A DNA stretch of 48,113 nt. Origin: Streptomyces sp. AV19 (GTDB taxonomy: Bacteria; Actinomycetota; Actinomycetes; Streptomycetales; Streptomycetaceae). This document shows positions 38,659 through 47,816 of this stretch, piece after piece; positions within the stretch are counted from its first letter, which is position 1, and every line of letters begins with the position of its first letter. The notes below the pieces were generated by a model. It ran no database searches, was not told where the DNA came from, and saw nothing but the letters and a program-made list of their open reading frames with translations. Both the position numbers and the translations under genes were made by a program. Location: NCBI RefSeq assembly GCF_015999245.1, contig NZ_JAEAMR010000010.1, positions 840,187-888,299 of the forward strand, written 5' to 3'.

Positions 38659-40743
38659 CTACCCACAAACAACCCGCGCCAACGCCCAATCCGCAAGCGC
38701 GATCTCCCCGTCATAGGGCGACACCCCCTCCACCTCCAGCCGCAGCGCCCGCTGCCCCTCCAACGGCACATGCACCGGCACCGCCGCGTCCCCGCTGCGC
38801 AACACCGGCGACTCCCACAGCCGTTCCCCGTCCGCCGAGACGGAGAACCGCACCGCCCCGTCCCCGAGCGACAGATCGTCCACCCCGGCCATCGCGTCGT
38901 ACGCCGTACACGGACCGTTGAGGTCGATGGCGACCGAGGAGGTCGTACCGACGCTCACCCCGTGCAGATAGGTGTGGCCGCCGACGCGCAGCCCGTCCCG
39001 CTGCCACATCAGGCTGCCCTCGTCGATGCGCACCTCCGGCTCCCGGTCGGCGCCGTTCCCGCCGTCCCCGAGCGCGTCGAGGTCCAGCTCGTTGAGGTGG
39101 TGGACGGTCGCGGGCGCGGACGGGGGCGGGACCGGTTTGGGCGGCTTCGGGGGCGGCGGCGACGGGACCGGCCGGGGCGGGGGAGCGGGCCGGGGGGTGT
39201 GCGACGGGGACGGCGCGGGGCTCGGCGTCGCCGAGGGCGTCGGGGCGGGGGAGGGGGCGACGGCCCGCGCGGCCACCCGCCGCGGCTCGGGCGGAGGCGG
39301 CGGCGAGGACGGCGACACGGTCGGACCGGGAGTCCGGGTCGGCGTGGGGCTCGGATCGGGGCTCGGCCGGTGCGACGGCGCGGCCGACACGACCGGACGC
39401 CCGGCCTCCGGCTTCCGCGGCGGCCCGGCCGCCCCACCGGACAGCGCGTACGCGAGGACGGCACCCGCCGTCAGCACCGCACCCGCCCCGAGCGCCACCT
39501 TCGCCGGTGCCCCCAGCCCCTCACCGGCCGCCGCTCCGCCACCGGATCCCGCACCGCCCGCGGCCACGCCCGCCCCGGCCCCGGCGGCGCCCGCCGCCAG
39601 ACCCGCGACGGCCTTCGCCGCACCGCCCGCGGTGAACCAGCCGACGACCGCCACCGGCAGGACCGCGCGCAGCCGTGCGTTGACGTCCGCGAGCTCCAGC
39701 GCGGCCGTACGACAGCGGTCGCACTCGTCGAGGTGCTTGCGCAGCCCGCGCTCGGCCCGCATCCGCAGCCCGCCCCGCGCATAGGCACCGAGCCGGTCCG
39801 CGTACTGGGCGCAGCTGCCCGCCGAGGTCAGCGAGGCGCTGACGTGGGCCTGGAGGTACGCCTGCCGCAGCCCTTCGCGGGCCCGGTGCGCCAGCACCGC
39901 CGTGGCGTTGGCGCTCAGCCCGAGCAGCGGTGCGACCTGGCTCGGCGGCTCCTCCTCGACGGTGGTGTGCCAGAGCACCATCTGCCACCGCTCGGGCAGG
40001 CTGCGGAACGCCTGCACGGCCAGGGACGTCTCGGCCTGCCGCATGGCGTGGACCTCCGCGCCGGGAGTGTCGTCGTCCTCGCCCGCCGAGCCGGCCGACA
40101 CGGCGAAGACCGCGAAGTCCTCGACGAGTTGCTCCCGCCGCGCCGTCTTCGCCCAGGCCGCGGCGACGCGGCGCACGGTGGTGAGCAGATAGGCGCGCAC
40201 CGCCGTGTCGGGCCCGGCACCCCGCCGCACGGCCTGCAGCGTGCCGGCGAAGACCTCGTTGGTGAGGTCCTCGGCGGTGTGCACGTCGCGGCAGCAGCTC
40301 CTGGCGTACCCGCGCACCGCGTCGGCGTGCCGCCGGTAGAGCAGGGCGTACGAATCCGCCCCGGGGTCTTCGCCGTCGCGCAGCCGCGCGATCAACTCGG
40401 CGTCGGACGGCGGGGCTTCCCGTTCGTCCGGCTCGGTCTCCCCGGGCTCACCGGCGCCGACCTCGACATCGGCACCGTCGTCGTCCGAGCTCCGCGCCTC
40501 CGTGCCGCGCGTGTCCGCCTCCGACCGCCCGGAGGCGTCCTCGCGCGAGCGCGAGACGGCGGCGTCGAAGGAGTCGCCCCACTCGCCGCCGCGCTGCTGG
40601 GGCACGCTCGGCCCGCCGCCGTGGCGGCCCCGGGCACGGCCGCGTGGACCACCCTGGCCGGGCACGCCGGGCGGCGCGCGGTGCGACGCCGCAGCGCTCG
40701 ACTCCTCGCTCCCGTGCGGCTCTTCCCGCCCGTCAACTCCCAT
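38659..40743 (-). CDS. ECF sigma factor fused to zinc-binding anti-sigma-like, transmembrane and C-terminal beta domains
   Basis: This 694-residue one-piece regulator has several parts. After a disordered acidic N-terminus come sigma region 2 (about 113-175, DSYALLYRRHADAVRGYARS and AEDLTNEVFAGTLQAV) and region 4 (about 240-298, FRSLPERWQMVLWHTTVEEEPPSQVA with a helix-turn-helix). A zinc-binding anti-sigma-like motif H-x3-C-x2-C follows (His337, Cys341, Cys344). Next are one hydrophobic helix (about 414-435), a ~110-residue Pro/Ser/Thr-rich linker and a C-terminal beta domain (about 565-694, VRIDEGSLMWQRDGLRVGG and SVSADGERLWESPVL) like NPCBM carbohydrate-binding modules. It probably senses an extracellular ligand, perhaps glycan, and is freed by proteolysis (inference). 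The ATG at 40743 has GGGAG upstream. Confidence 0.88.
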   Translation of the reverse strand: MGVDGREEPHGSEESSAAASHRAPPGVPGQGGPRGRARGRHGGGPSVPQQRGGEWGDSFDAAVSRSREDASGRSEADTRGTEARSSDDDGADVEVGAGEPGETEPDEREAPPSDAELIARLRDGEDPGADSYALLYRRHADAVRGYARSCCRDVHTAEDLTNEVFAGTLQAVRRGAGPDTAVRAYLLTTVRRVAAAWAKTARREQLVEDFAVFAVSAGSAGEDDDTPGAEVHAMRQAETSLAVQAFRSLPERWQMVLWHTTVEEEPPSQVAPLLGLSANATAVLAHRAREGLRQAYLQAHVSASLTSAGSCAQYADRLGAYARGGLRMRAERGLRKHLDECDRCRTAALELADVNARLRAVLPVAVVGWFTAGGAAKAVAGLAAGAAGAGAGVAAGGAGSGGGAAAGEGLGAPAKVALGAGAVLTAGAVLAYALSGGAAGPPRKPEAGRPVVSAAPSHRPSPDPSPTPTRTPGPTVSPSSPPPPPEPRRVAARAVAPSPAPTPSATPSPAPSPSHTPRPAPPPRPVPSPPPPKPPKPVPPPSAPATVHHLNELDLDALGDGGNGADREPEVRIDEGSLMWQRDGLRVGGHTYLHGVSVGTTSSVAIDLNGPCTAYDAMAGVDDLSLGDGAVRFSVSADGERLWESPVLRSGDAAVPVHVPLEGQRALRLEVEGVSPYDGEIALADWALARVVCG

Positions 40744-41275
40744 AGCGGAGGCTCCCGTGCACGCCGGACACCGAACACCGGTCAGCGTTGCACAGGCACC
40801 TGCGAAGGTGCGGACGCACGAACGGCAACCACTCGTCCGGGGAGCCTTCGCACACCGGAGCGCCAGGAGCCACTCGTCAACGGCCGTCGTCCGCCGCTTC
40901 GACGGTCATCTCAACCATCACCCGAACGGGAACACCCTTCCGAACGTCCGCCCTCCTTTCGGGTGCACCCGGACTCCGGTGCACCCGGTTCTCCCCAACG
41001 GAGTCCTCCAGTGCGCGGATTCGGTGCGATCGGTCTTCCGGGCCGACGGAACGCGGTCTCGCACAGCGCCGCGGCGCCCGAGCCGTCCCGCTCCTCGGCC
41101 GGTGCCGGCCGGTGCTCGACGAGCCGCACCCCGTGCGGCCGCCCACCGGCTCCGTCCGAGGACGGCGACCGACGCCCGCCGGAAAGCAGTCCTCCGTATC
41201 GCGGGCGGGACACGCACCAACCGGGCGCGCCCGCCCGTTCACCGGAGCGGCCGGAGCCCGGCCGGCGTCAGGCCC
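40744..41275. other. Gene-free region between tetR-like and sigma genes, with a partial tetR copy
   Basis: No gene is supported in these 532 bases. The part near 40744-40900 should hold the ECF sigma promoter; no confident match is seen. Bases 41064-41128 are an exact copy of part of the adjacent TetR gene. Frames crossing the region are short and have no start signals. Confidence 0.6.
41064..41128. repeat. 65-bp exact duplicate of an internal tetR segment
   Basis: This segment is identical to 41471-41535, which encodes about residues 163-184 of the TetR protein. It is in the same orientation, 407 bases away, and ends abruptly at both sides. It may be a remnant of a partial duplication or an assembly artefact. 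Confidence 0.9.
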
Positions 41276-42022
41276 TTACGCGGCAGGCCGCGAGCGCAGC
41301 CCCTCCAGCAGGATGTCCAGCAGCCGCGAGGACGCCGCCGCCTGCTGCGCCGCGTCCGGCAGCGACGGCGCCGCCGTGGCGATCACCAGCAGCACGTCGG
41401 CGACCGTCACGTCCGGGCGCAGCTGGCCGGCCGACCGTGCCCGGTCCACCAGCCGCCCGACGACCTCCAGCAGCGCCGCGGCGCCCGAGCCGTCCCGCTC
41501 CTCGGCCGGTGCCGGCCGGTGCTCGACGAGCCGCAGCTCGTGCAGCTGGCCGCCCGTCCCGCCGGGCTGCCGCTGCTGCGGCACCCGCGCCTGCGGCGGC
41601 ACGGCCGGCTCCGCGGCCTCCACCTCGACCCCGACGCGCAGCACCTGCGGCGGCAGCAGCCGCCCCGCGCCCGAGGCCACCGAGGTGCGCAGGAACCGCG
41701 ACAGCGCGGACCAGGGCTCGTCCTCCTGGCCCAGAGCCGTGCGCGCCTGCTCGGTCAGCCGCGCGGTCTCCTCCTCGGCTATCCGCCTGACCAGTACGTC
41801 CTTGCTCGGGAACCGCCGGTAGACCGTGCCGACGCCCACGCGGGCCCGACGCGCCACGTCCTCCATCGGTGCCCCGTACCCCAGCTCGCCGAAGACCTCG
41901 CGAGCCGCCCTCAGCACGTGCTCCAGGTTGCGCTGGGCGTCGACGCGCAGCGGCGTGCTACGACCGCCGTTGCCGTCCGACGGCGCGACAGCAGTAGACC
42001 AATGAGTGCCCTGAATTGGCAT
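41276..42022 (-). CDS. TetR/AcrR family transcriptional regulator
   Basis: This 248-residue protein has an N-terminal TetR DNA-binding domain at about residues 30-78 (REVFGELGYGAPMEDVARRARVGVGTVYRRFPSKDVLV) and a helical ligand domain ending DAAQQAAASSRLLDILLEGLRS. The middle (about 138-182) is Gln/Pro/Gly-rich and unlike a typical helix bundle; it includes the segment duplicated downstream. Effector and targets are unknown. It is divergent from the NDH-2-like gene, so that gene is a possible target. The ATG at 42022 has GGGGGA upstream. Confidence 0.9.
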   Translation of the reverse strand: MPIQGTHWSTAVAPSDGNGGRSTPLRVDAQRNLEHVLRAAREVFGELGYGAPMEDVARRARVGVGTVYRRFPSKDVLVRRIAEEETARLTEQARTALGQEDEPWSALSRFLRTSVASGAGRLLPPQVLRVGVEVEAAEPAVPPQARVPQQRQPGGTGGQLHELRLVEHRPAPAEERDGSGAAALLEVVGRLVDRARSAGQLRPDVTVADVLLVIATAAPSLPDAAQQAAASSRLLDILLEGLRSRPAA

Positions 42023-42382
42023 GTTTTCCCCCGGTTATGACGTCTCCCCCCGGAGACTCCCCGCCCTGACTGCCGGGGCACGGCGCTTTCGGCGCCCCGA
42101 CGGAGTACGAACATAGTTGAGCCCAGGTCAAGAAAGAAGGGGGTAGTTCCGCACAGCCCACCCCCAATTGGAGTACGCGCCCGGGGCGGGTTGATTCCGC
42201 ACCACTTCACCACCCCCGCGCATCCTTGCTGACCTGCGGACCTTCTCGCGACAGGGACAACAGGACGGGCGGCAGGCCAGCTCGGTCGCCAGTCATATGT
42301 TCGGCCCGGCCCTGTGGACAAACCCCGGTACCCGGTGCGTCATGGGAGAGAGCTGTGAACGCGAGGATGCGAAGGGACAGCC
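42023..42382. other. Divergent region between tetR-like and NDH-2-like genes
   Basis: There is no gene in these 360 bases. A hairpin GGCGC-TTTC-GGCGCC-type stem lies near 42084-42100, and an AT-richer purine stretch with TTGACC on the minus strand near 42118-42130 is a possible tetR -35. The NDH gene is preceded by GAAGGGACAG at 42371-42380. No repeat-family copy is present. Confidence 0.5.
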
Positions 42383-43744
42383 TTGGCCAAAGAATCGGCG
42401 GTGAGGCGAGCGGCGCGCATTCTGGTCGTCGGCGGCGGATACGTGGGCATGTACGCGGCACTGCACCTGCAGGGCCGGCTCAGAAAGGGCGAGGCCGAGA
42501 TCCTGGTCGTCAGCCCCGACCCGTACATGACCTACCAGCCCTTCCTCCCCGAGGCCGCGGCCGGCTCCATCTCGCCGCGCCACGTCGTCGTCCCGCTCCG
42601 CCGCACCCTCAAGCGGTGCGAGGTCGTCGTCGGCGAGGCGACCTCCATCGACCACGCCGCACGCACCGTGCACGTGCGCACCCTCGCCACCGAGGAGGAG
42701 GGCGCCGGCGACATCGCCCTGCACTACGACGAACTGGTCGTCGCCCCCGGCTCCGTCTCCCGCACCCTGCCCGTCCCCGGCCTCGCCGAGCACGGCATCG
42801 GCTTCAAGACCGTCGAAGAGGCCATCGGCCTGCGCAACCACGTCCTCGAACAGCTCGACATCGCCTCCTCCACCCGCGACCCCGAGGTCCGCGACGCCGC
42901 CCTCACCTTCGTCTTCGTCGGCGGCGGCTACGCGGGCGTGGAGGCCCTGGGCGAGCTGGAGGACATGGCCCGCTACGCGGCCCGCTACTACCACAACATC
43001 TCCCCCGACGACCTGCGCTTCCTCCTCGTCGAGGCCACCGACCGGATCCTCCCCGAGGTCGGCCCCGAGATGGGCCGCTACGCCCTGCGGGAACTGCGCC
43101 GCCGCAACATCGACGTACGCCTGGAGACCCGCCTCGACTCCTGCGAGGACCGCGTCGCGGTGCTCAGCGACGGCTCGCGCCACCCCGCCCGCACCCTCGT
43201 GTGGACCGCCGGCGTCCGCCCGCACCCCCTCCTCGCCGCCACCGACCTCCCGCTCGACGAACGCGGCCGCATCCGCTGCCACCCCGACCTGCGGGTGGCG
43301 GGCACCGAACACGCCTGGGCAGCCGGCGACGCCGCGGCCGTCCCCGACCTGACGGCGGGGAGCGAGGGCGTCTACTGCGCCCCCAACGCCCAGCACGCCG
43401 TCCGTCAGTCGAAGGTCCTCGCCGGCAACGTCCTGTGCTCCCTGCGCGGCCACTCCCTGCGGGACTACCGGCACGCCTACGTCGGCTCGGTCGCCTCGCT
43501 CGGCCTCCACAAGGGCGTCGCACACGTCTACGGACAGAAGTTCAAGGGCTACCCCGCCTGGCTCCTGCACCGCGCCTACCACCTCAGCCGCGTCCCCACC
43601 TTCAACCGCAAGGCGCGCGTCCTCGCCGAATGGACCCTCGCCGGGCTGTTCAAACGTGAGATCGTCTCGCTCGGCTCGCTGGAGAACCCACGGGCGGAAT
43701 TCGAACTCGCCGCGGGCACCGGCCGCCACCCGGAGGCCAGTTGA
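42383..43744 (+). CDS. NAD(P)/FAD-dependent oxidoreductase (type II NADH dehydrogenase-like)
   Basis: This 453-residue flavoprotein resembles NDH-2, which passes electrons from NADH to quinone without proton pumping. An N-terminal FAD motif ILVVGGGYVGMYAALHL (about 13-29) and PYMTYQPFLPEAAAGSI are followed by the NAD motif FVFVGGGYAGVEALGELEDM (about 172-191), TLVWTAGVRPHP, and AWAAGDAAAVPDL that closes the FAD site. The C-terminal ~60 residues are amphipathic, consistent with peripheral membrane binding. TTG at 42383 is taken as the start because it includes the full FAD motif and follows AAGGGA; a GTG six codons later is possible. Confidence 0.92.
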   Translation: MAKESAVRRAARILVVGGGYVGMYAALHLQGRLRKGEAEILVVSPDPYMTYQPFLPEAAAGSISPRHVVVPLRRTLKRCEVVVGEATSIDHAARTVHVRTLATEEEGAGDIALHYDELVVAPGSVSRTLPVPGLAEHGIGFKTVEEAIGLRNHVLEQLDIASSTRDPEVRDAALTFVFVGGGYAGVEALGELEDMARYAARYYHNISPDDLRFLLVEATDRILPEVGPEMGRYALRELRRRNIDVRLETRLDSCEDRVAVLSDGSRHPARTLVWTAGVRPHPLLAATDLPLDERGRIRCHPDLRVAGTEHAWAAGDAAAVPDLTAGSEGVYCAPNAQHAVRQSKVLAGNVLCSLRGHSLRDYRHAYVGSVASLGLHKGVAHVYGQKFKGYPAWLLHRAYHLSRVPTFNRKARVLAEWTLAGLFKREIVSLGSLENPRAEFELAAGTGRHPEAS

Positions 43745-44010
43745 CGCACGCGCCACGCCGATGCCGCAGCGGGGAACTCCCGGTGACGGCTCCGACGTCT
43801 CACGGATGTCAGTCCGGTCGGCCACACTGGACGTGTGACCATGGGTGGGTTCGCACTTCCGAAGAGTAACGATCGCGAGGATCTGGACGTTTGCTGCATT
43901 CCCTCGGGGGCCGGCCCCCGCACCGCCAACAGCGCCCCCGCGCCGGGCGCGCGGCTTCGCCACCCCACGTCGCCGAGCTGATCCGGACCGACTCCGCGAG
44001 GTAATCCTCA

Positions 44011-45738
44011 GTGAACTTCACCCGCTGGAGCGCCCGGCTCCCCGGCACACAGCGCCGAGCCGCGGCCCGCGCCGACCGCAAGACCGCCATCGCACCGGGC
44101 ACCGTCACCGGCTCCGTCCCCGCGGCCCGCGCCGGATCGGGACCGCACACCGCGCCCGTCCCCACCCTCGACGGGCTCTCCGTCCACGACGTCCTCGGCC
44201 AGGTCCCGGCCCTCGTCGCCGTCGTCTACGGGCCCGACCACCGCATCGCCTACGTCAACGACGCCTACGCCGCCCTCTTCGGCCCCCGCGCCCCCGGCGG
44301 CCCCGCTCGCGAGGCCCTCCCCGAGCTGGAGGAGCTCGGCCTGCTGGCCCTCATGGACCAGGTCCTGCGCAGCGGCCGGCCCCGCACCGTCAAGTCCCGC
44401 CGCGTCACCACGGCCGACACGCACGGCACCACCGACCCGGACGTCCGCACCCGGCACGGCTACTACACCTTCACCTGCTCCCCCATCCAGGTCGGCGCCG
44501 GGGACGCAGGGCCGGACGAACGGGGCTGTACCCAGCCCGGCGTCCTCGTCTTCGCCGCGGACGTCACCGACCAGGTGGAGGCCGCCGAGCGGCTGCGCAC
44601 CAGCGAGCGCCGCCAGCGCGAGGCCGCCGTCACCCTCCAGCGCAGCCTCCTCCCCCAGGAGCTGGAGCAGCCCGACGACCTGCGCGTCGCCGCCACCTAC
44701 CAGCCGGGCGGCAAGGACACCGCCGTCGGTGGCGACTGGTACGACGTGATCACCCTCGGCGCCGGCCGCACGGCCCTGGTCATCGGCGACGTCATGGGCC
44801 GCGGGGTGCGCGCCGCCGCAGTGATGGGCCAGCTCCGCACGGCGGTCCGGGCCTACGCGCGCCTCGACCTGCCGCCCCACGAGGTACTCCAGCTCCTCGA
44901 CGGACTGGCCGCGGAGATCGACGCCACCCAGATCGCCACCTGCGTCTACGCCGTCCACGACCCCAACGAGGGGCGCCTGGTCTACGCGTCCGCCGGCCAC
45001 CTGCCGATCCTCGTCCGCGACCCGGAGGGCACCGTCCACCGCGCCGCCGAACCCACCGGACCCCCGCTCGGCACCGGCGGCTGGCTGCACACCTCGGGAA
45101 GCGTGCCGCTCGGCCCCGGCTCCAGCGCCGTCCTCTACACGGACGGCCTCGTCGAGCGGCGCCGCGAGGACATCGACGAGGGCGTCACCGCCCTCGAGCG
45201 CGCCTTCGCCGGCGCCACCGGATCGCCCCAGGTCATGTGCGACCGCCTCATCCGCACCCTCGGCATCACGGAGGAACACGACGACGACGTCGCCGTCCTC
45301 GTCCTCCAGCACCCCGCCCGCACGGGCCACGACGCCGAGCTCTTCCACAACGCCGCACTCGAACTGCTGGGCGGCGTCGAGGCAGCGCCCCGCGCCCGTG
45401 CCTTCGCCTCCGGCGTCCTGGCCAGCTGGCGCTTCCCCGCCGACCTCCGCGACCTGGGCGTCCTGGCCGCCAGCGAACTGGTGGCCAACTCGCTCCAGCA
45501 CGGCACACCCCCGATGCGCCTGCGCCTGCGACGCACCGACCGACGCCTGATCATCGAGGTCACCGACGGGGACGACCACCTCCCGAGGCGCCGCCGCGCG
45601 GAGCCGGGCGACGAGGCGGGCCGCGGCATCTCCATCGTCGCGACCATCGCCTCTTCCTGGGGCTCGCGGCGCACGCCCGGCGGCGGCAAGGCGGTCTGGT
45701 GCGAATTCGCCCTCCCGGCGAAGCCCGCCCACGTATGA
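44011..45738 (+). CDS. PAS - SpoIIE/PP2C phosphatase - HATPase regulator
   Basis: This 575-residue three-domain protein has a PAS domain at about 57-190 (VPALVAVVYGPDHRIAYVNDAYAALFG), a PP2C-type SpoIIE phosphatase domain at about 210-430 and an RsbW-like ATPase domain at about 450-570. The phosphatase part has VGGDWYDVITL, VIGDVMGRGVRAA, YASAGHLP and TDGLVERRREDIDEG, with metal-binding Asp residues. The ATPase part has LAASELVANSLQHG and GRGISIVATIASSWG. Such fusions control sigma/anti-sigma partner switching in Streptomyces by dephosphorylating an anti-sigma antagonist. No anti-sigma or antagonist gene is adjacent. The GTG at 44011 has GAGG 9 bases upstream. Confidence 0.93.
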   Translation: MNFTRWSARLPGTQRRAAARADRKTAIAPGTVTGSVPAARAGSGPHTAPVPTLDGLSVHDVLGQVPALVAVVYGPDHRIAYVNDAYAALFGPRAPGGPAREALPELEELGLLALMDQVLRSGRPRTVKSRRVTTADTHGTTDPDVRTRHGYYTFTCSPIQVGAGDAGPDERGCTQPGVLVFAADVTDQVEAAERLRTSERRQREAAVTLQRSLLPQELEQPDDLRVAATYQPGGKDTAVGGDWYDVITLGAGRTALVIGDVMGRGVRAAAVMGQLRTAVRAYARLDLPPHEVLQLLDGLAAEIDATQIATCVYAVHDPNEGRLVYASAGHLPILVRDPEGTVHRAAEPTGPPLGTGGWLHTSGSVPLGPGSSAVLYTDGLVERRREDIDEGVTALERAFAGATGSPQVMCDRLIRTLGITEEHDDDVAVLVLQHPARTGHDAELFHNAALELLGGVEAAPRARAFASGVLASWRFPADLRDLGVLAASELVANSLQHGTPPMRLRLRRTDRRLIIEVTDGDDHLPRRRRAEPGDEAGRGISIVATIASSWGSRRTPGGGKAVWCEFALPAKPAHV

Positions 45739-45747
45739 GGCGGACCG

Positions 45748-45770
45748 CCCCGCAACGGCTCCGCGCGGGG
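45748..45770. terminator. Short hairpin between convergent phosphatase and MFS genes
   Basis: CCCCGC-N11-GCGGGG lies in the 37-base gap between the two stop codons. Arms are only 6 bp with no T-tract, so this is a weak terminator call based mainly on position. Confidence 0.35.
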
Positions 45771-45775
45771 TGCCG

Positions 45776-47110
45776 TCAGACGCCGACCGGCATCCGGTGG
45801 TCGGTGCCGCCCGCCGCCACCGTCGCCTCCGCGCCCACGGACGCGGCAGCCGTCCGCCGGTCCTCGGCGGCGCGCAGGGGATTGTCCTGGGCGGGCGTGA
45901 GCCTGCGGCCCAGCCGCAGCGCCAGCACCGAGATTCCCAGCGAGCACAGCACCAGCAGCACGATGTAGGGCGCGTACAGCCCGGCACCCGCCATCATCCC
46001 GCCCGCGGCCGGACCGGCCGCCAGCGCCAGCTGCTTCACCAGGGCGAAGGCCGAGTTGTACTGACCGACCAGCCGCGCCGGCGCCAGGTCGGCCACCAGC
46101 GGGGCCATCGTCGGCGACAGCATCGACTCGCCGATGCCGAAGAGCGAGAACGTCGAGATCAACAGCGTGGCCGCGACGGCGTGCGACCCCGCTATGAGCC
46201 CCGAGACCCCGGCGGCGATCCACGCCACCGTCCATATCAGCCCCACCAGCGCGACGACCCGGCTCCGCCGACGCCGCTCGACCAGCCGCAGCACGACGAA
46301 CTGCGTCAGCACGATCGCCGCCGTGTTCGCCGCCAGGGCGATGCCCAGCGTCGACGGCGAGATCTTGGTGACCTCCACCGCGTAGGCCGCGAGACCGGAC
46401 TCGAACTGGCCGTAGCAGGCGAAGAACATCACGAAGCCAAGGACCAGCAGCTGCACCATCGCCCGGTCCGAGAGCAGCGTCCGCCAGCCGCTCTTCGCGG
46501 AGCCGTCGGCCGGTATCGCGTCCTCGACCTTGGGCGCCTTCGGCAGCCGCACGGTCGCGACCGTGGCACCCAGCACCAGGAACATCGCGGACTCGATCGC
46601 GAAGAGCCGCACGAAGCTCGACGGATCGGACGTGTCCACGATCTGGCCGCCCAGCAGACCACCGACACCGAGGCCGAGGTTGTTGAGGAAGAACTGCGTG
46701 GCGAACGAGCGCGACCGCGTGGTGGTCGTCGAGCACCAGACGATCATCGTGGCCAGTGCCGGCTGGATGACCGCTATACCGGCACCCAGCGCGGCCGCAG
46801 CGGCGATCACCAGCGGCTGGGTGTCGGCCAGGCCGAGGCCCAGCGACCCGATGGCGGCGGAGACCGTACCCGCGATGGCGACAGGCAGCGGACCCCGGCG
46901 GTCGATCGTGCGGCCGACGAACGGCAGCACGAGCAGCGCGGCGACGGCGAACGTCGCAAGCACGACACCTGCCGTGGTCGCGCCGAGATTCCGGACCTGT
47001 GACACGTAGATGAACAGGTACGGGACCGTGAAGCCGTTGCCGAACGCGCTCAGCGCGTTGCCCAGCTGGATCCGGCGCAGTGCTGCGCCCATCGCGGTGG
47101 TCACACTCAC
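45776..47110 (-). CDS. MFS transporter
   Basis: This 444-residue permease has 12 predicted helices. It starts RRIQLGNALSAFGNGFTVPYLFIY and carries the MFS loop 2-3 motif LPFVGRTIDRRGPLPVAIAG and GESMLSPTMAPLVADLAPARLVGQYNSAF, typical of drug-efflux MdtH/YdhP-like members. It probably exports a small toxic compound. It is divergent from a MarR regulator, the usual arrangement for efflux control. GTG 47110 is the first start; GTG 47104 or ATG 47092 are possible. Its leader carries a 9-bp inverted repeat (47129-47166). Confidence 0.9.
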   Translation of the reverse strand: MSVTTAMGAALRRIQLGNALSAFGNGFTVPYLFIYVSQVRNLGATTAGVVLATFAVAALLVLPFVGRTIDRRGPLPVAIAGTVSAAIGSLGLGLADTQPLVIAAAAALGAGIAVIQPALATMIVWCSTTTTRSRSFATQFFLNNLGLGVGGLLGGQIVDTSDPSSFVRLFAIESAMFLVLGATVATVRLPKAPKVEDAIPADGSAKSGWRTLLSDRAMVQLLVLGFVMFFACYGQFESGLAAYAVEVTKISPSTLGIALAANTAAIVLTQFVVLRLVERRRRSRVVALVGLIWTVAWIAAGVSGLIAGSHAVAATLLISTFSLFGIGESMLSPTMAPLVADLAPARLVGQYNSAFALVKQLALAAGPAAGGMMAGAGLYAPYIVLLVLCSLGISVLALRLGRRLTPAQDNPLRAAEDRRTAAASVGAEATVAAGGTDHRMPVGV

Positions 47111-47128
47111 CCCCTAGGGCCGAGAAGC

Positions 47129-47166
47129 GGCCTGGACCGTCGCCCCGCAGGGCAACAGTCCAGGCC
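47129..47166. promoter_or_regulatory. Perfect 9-bp inverted repeat in the MFS leader
   Basis: GGCCTGGAC (47129-47137) pairs with GTCCAGGCC (47158-47166) across 20 bases, about 19 bases upstream of the MFS start. It could be a leader hairpin or a regulator site. Confidence 0.45.
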
Positions 47167-47192
47167 TGAAGACTTCAGACGTAAAGTTCGAA

Positions 47193-47222
47193 GCTAAAGA
47201 GTACACATCAAAGGGCTTTAGC
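47193..47222. promoter_or_regulatory. Candidate MarR operator in the MFS/marR divergent region
   Basis: GCTAAAG (47193-47199) and CTTTAGC (47216-47222) form a perfect inverted repeat with a 16-base spacer in the AT-rich centre of the divergent region. It would overlap the promoters in both directions, as expected for autoregulation by the MarR protein. Confidence 0.5.
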
Positions 47223-47250
47223 GGCAAGGGGTCATGTCATACTGCCGGGC

Positions 47251-47799
47251 ATGGCTGACACCCCCGGCCCCGCAGAGCCGAGCCTCGAAGAGCAGATCGC
47301 CGCCTACCAGCGCGAGTTCCAGGACCTGGACCCGCAGGTCGAGAAGGTGGTCTCGGCCCTCAGCAGGCTCAATCGGCGCATGAACGTCGCGTACGGCCGG
47401 CAGACCGCCGACCTGGGCATCAGCAATGCCGAGTGGGAGGTGCTCAAAGCCCTCGTCCTCGCCGGCCACCCCTACCGCCTGGGCCCCGGCGACCTCGCCA
47501 AGCGGCTCGGGCTCACCCCGGCCGCCATGACGCACCGCATCGACCGCATGGTCGCGGAGGGCCTCGTCACCCGGGAGCGCGACGGCAGCAACCGCGTCCG
47601 GGTGATCGTCGGCCTCACCGACGACGGCCGGGAGAAGTGGCTGGACGCGATGCGTCTCGCCTCGGTCTTCGAGGAGGAGCTCCTCCAGGACCTCTCCGGC
47701 GACGACCGCAGCAGGCTCGGCGAGCTCCTGACCCGGCTGCTCCGCCGCGTGGAGACGGCCCAGCCGGACGCGGGCGGGCGACTCCGGGACCTCGACTGA
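47251..47799 (+). CDS. MarR family transcriptional regulator
   Basis: This 182-residue winged-helix regulator starts with an acidic tail, then a dimerisation helix (EKVVSALSRLNRRMNVAYG). The DNA-binding core follows: SNAEWEVLKALVLAG, LGPGDLAKRLGLTPAAMTHRIDRMVAEGLVTRERDGSNRVRVIVGLTDDG. It is divergent from the MFS transporter, so it is likely that pump's repressor. There is no ribosome binding site; CATACT lies 7 bases before the ATG, which would give a leaderless mRNA. Confidence 0.94.
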   Translation: MADTPGPAEPSLEEQIAAYQREFQDLDPQVEKVVSALSRLNRRMNVAYGRQTADLGISNAEWEVLKALVLAGHPYRLGPGDLAKRLGLTPAAMTHRIDRMVAEGLVTRERDGSNRVRVIVGLTDDGREKWLDAMRLASVFEEELLQDLSGDDRSRLGELLTRLLRRVETAQPDAGGRLRDLD

Positions 47800-47816
47800 C
47801 GCACGGGCGACGTGGG

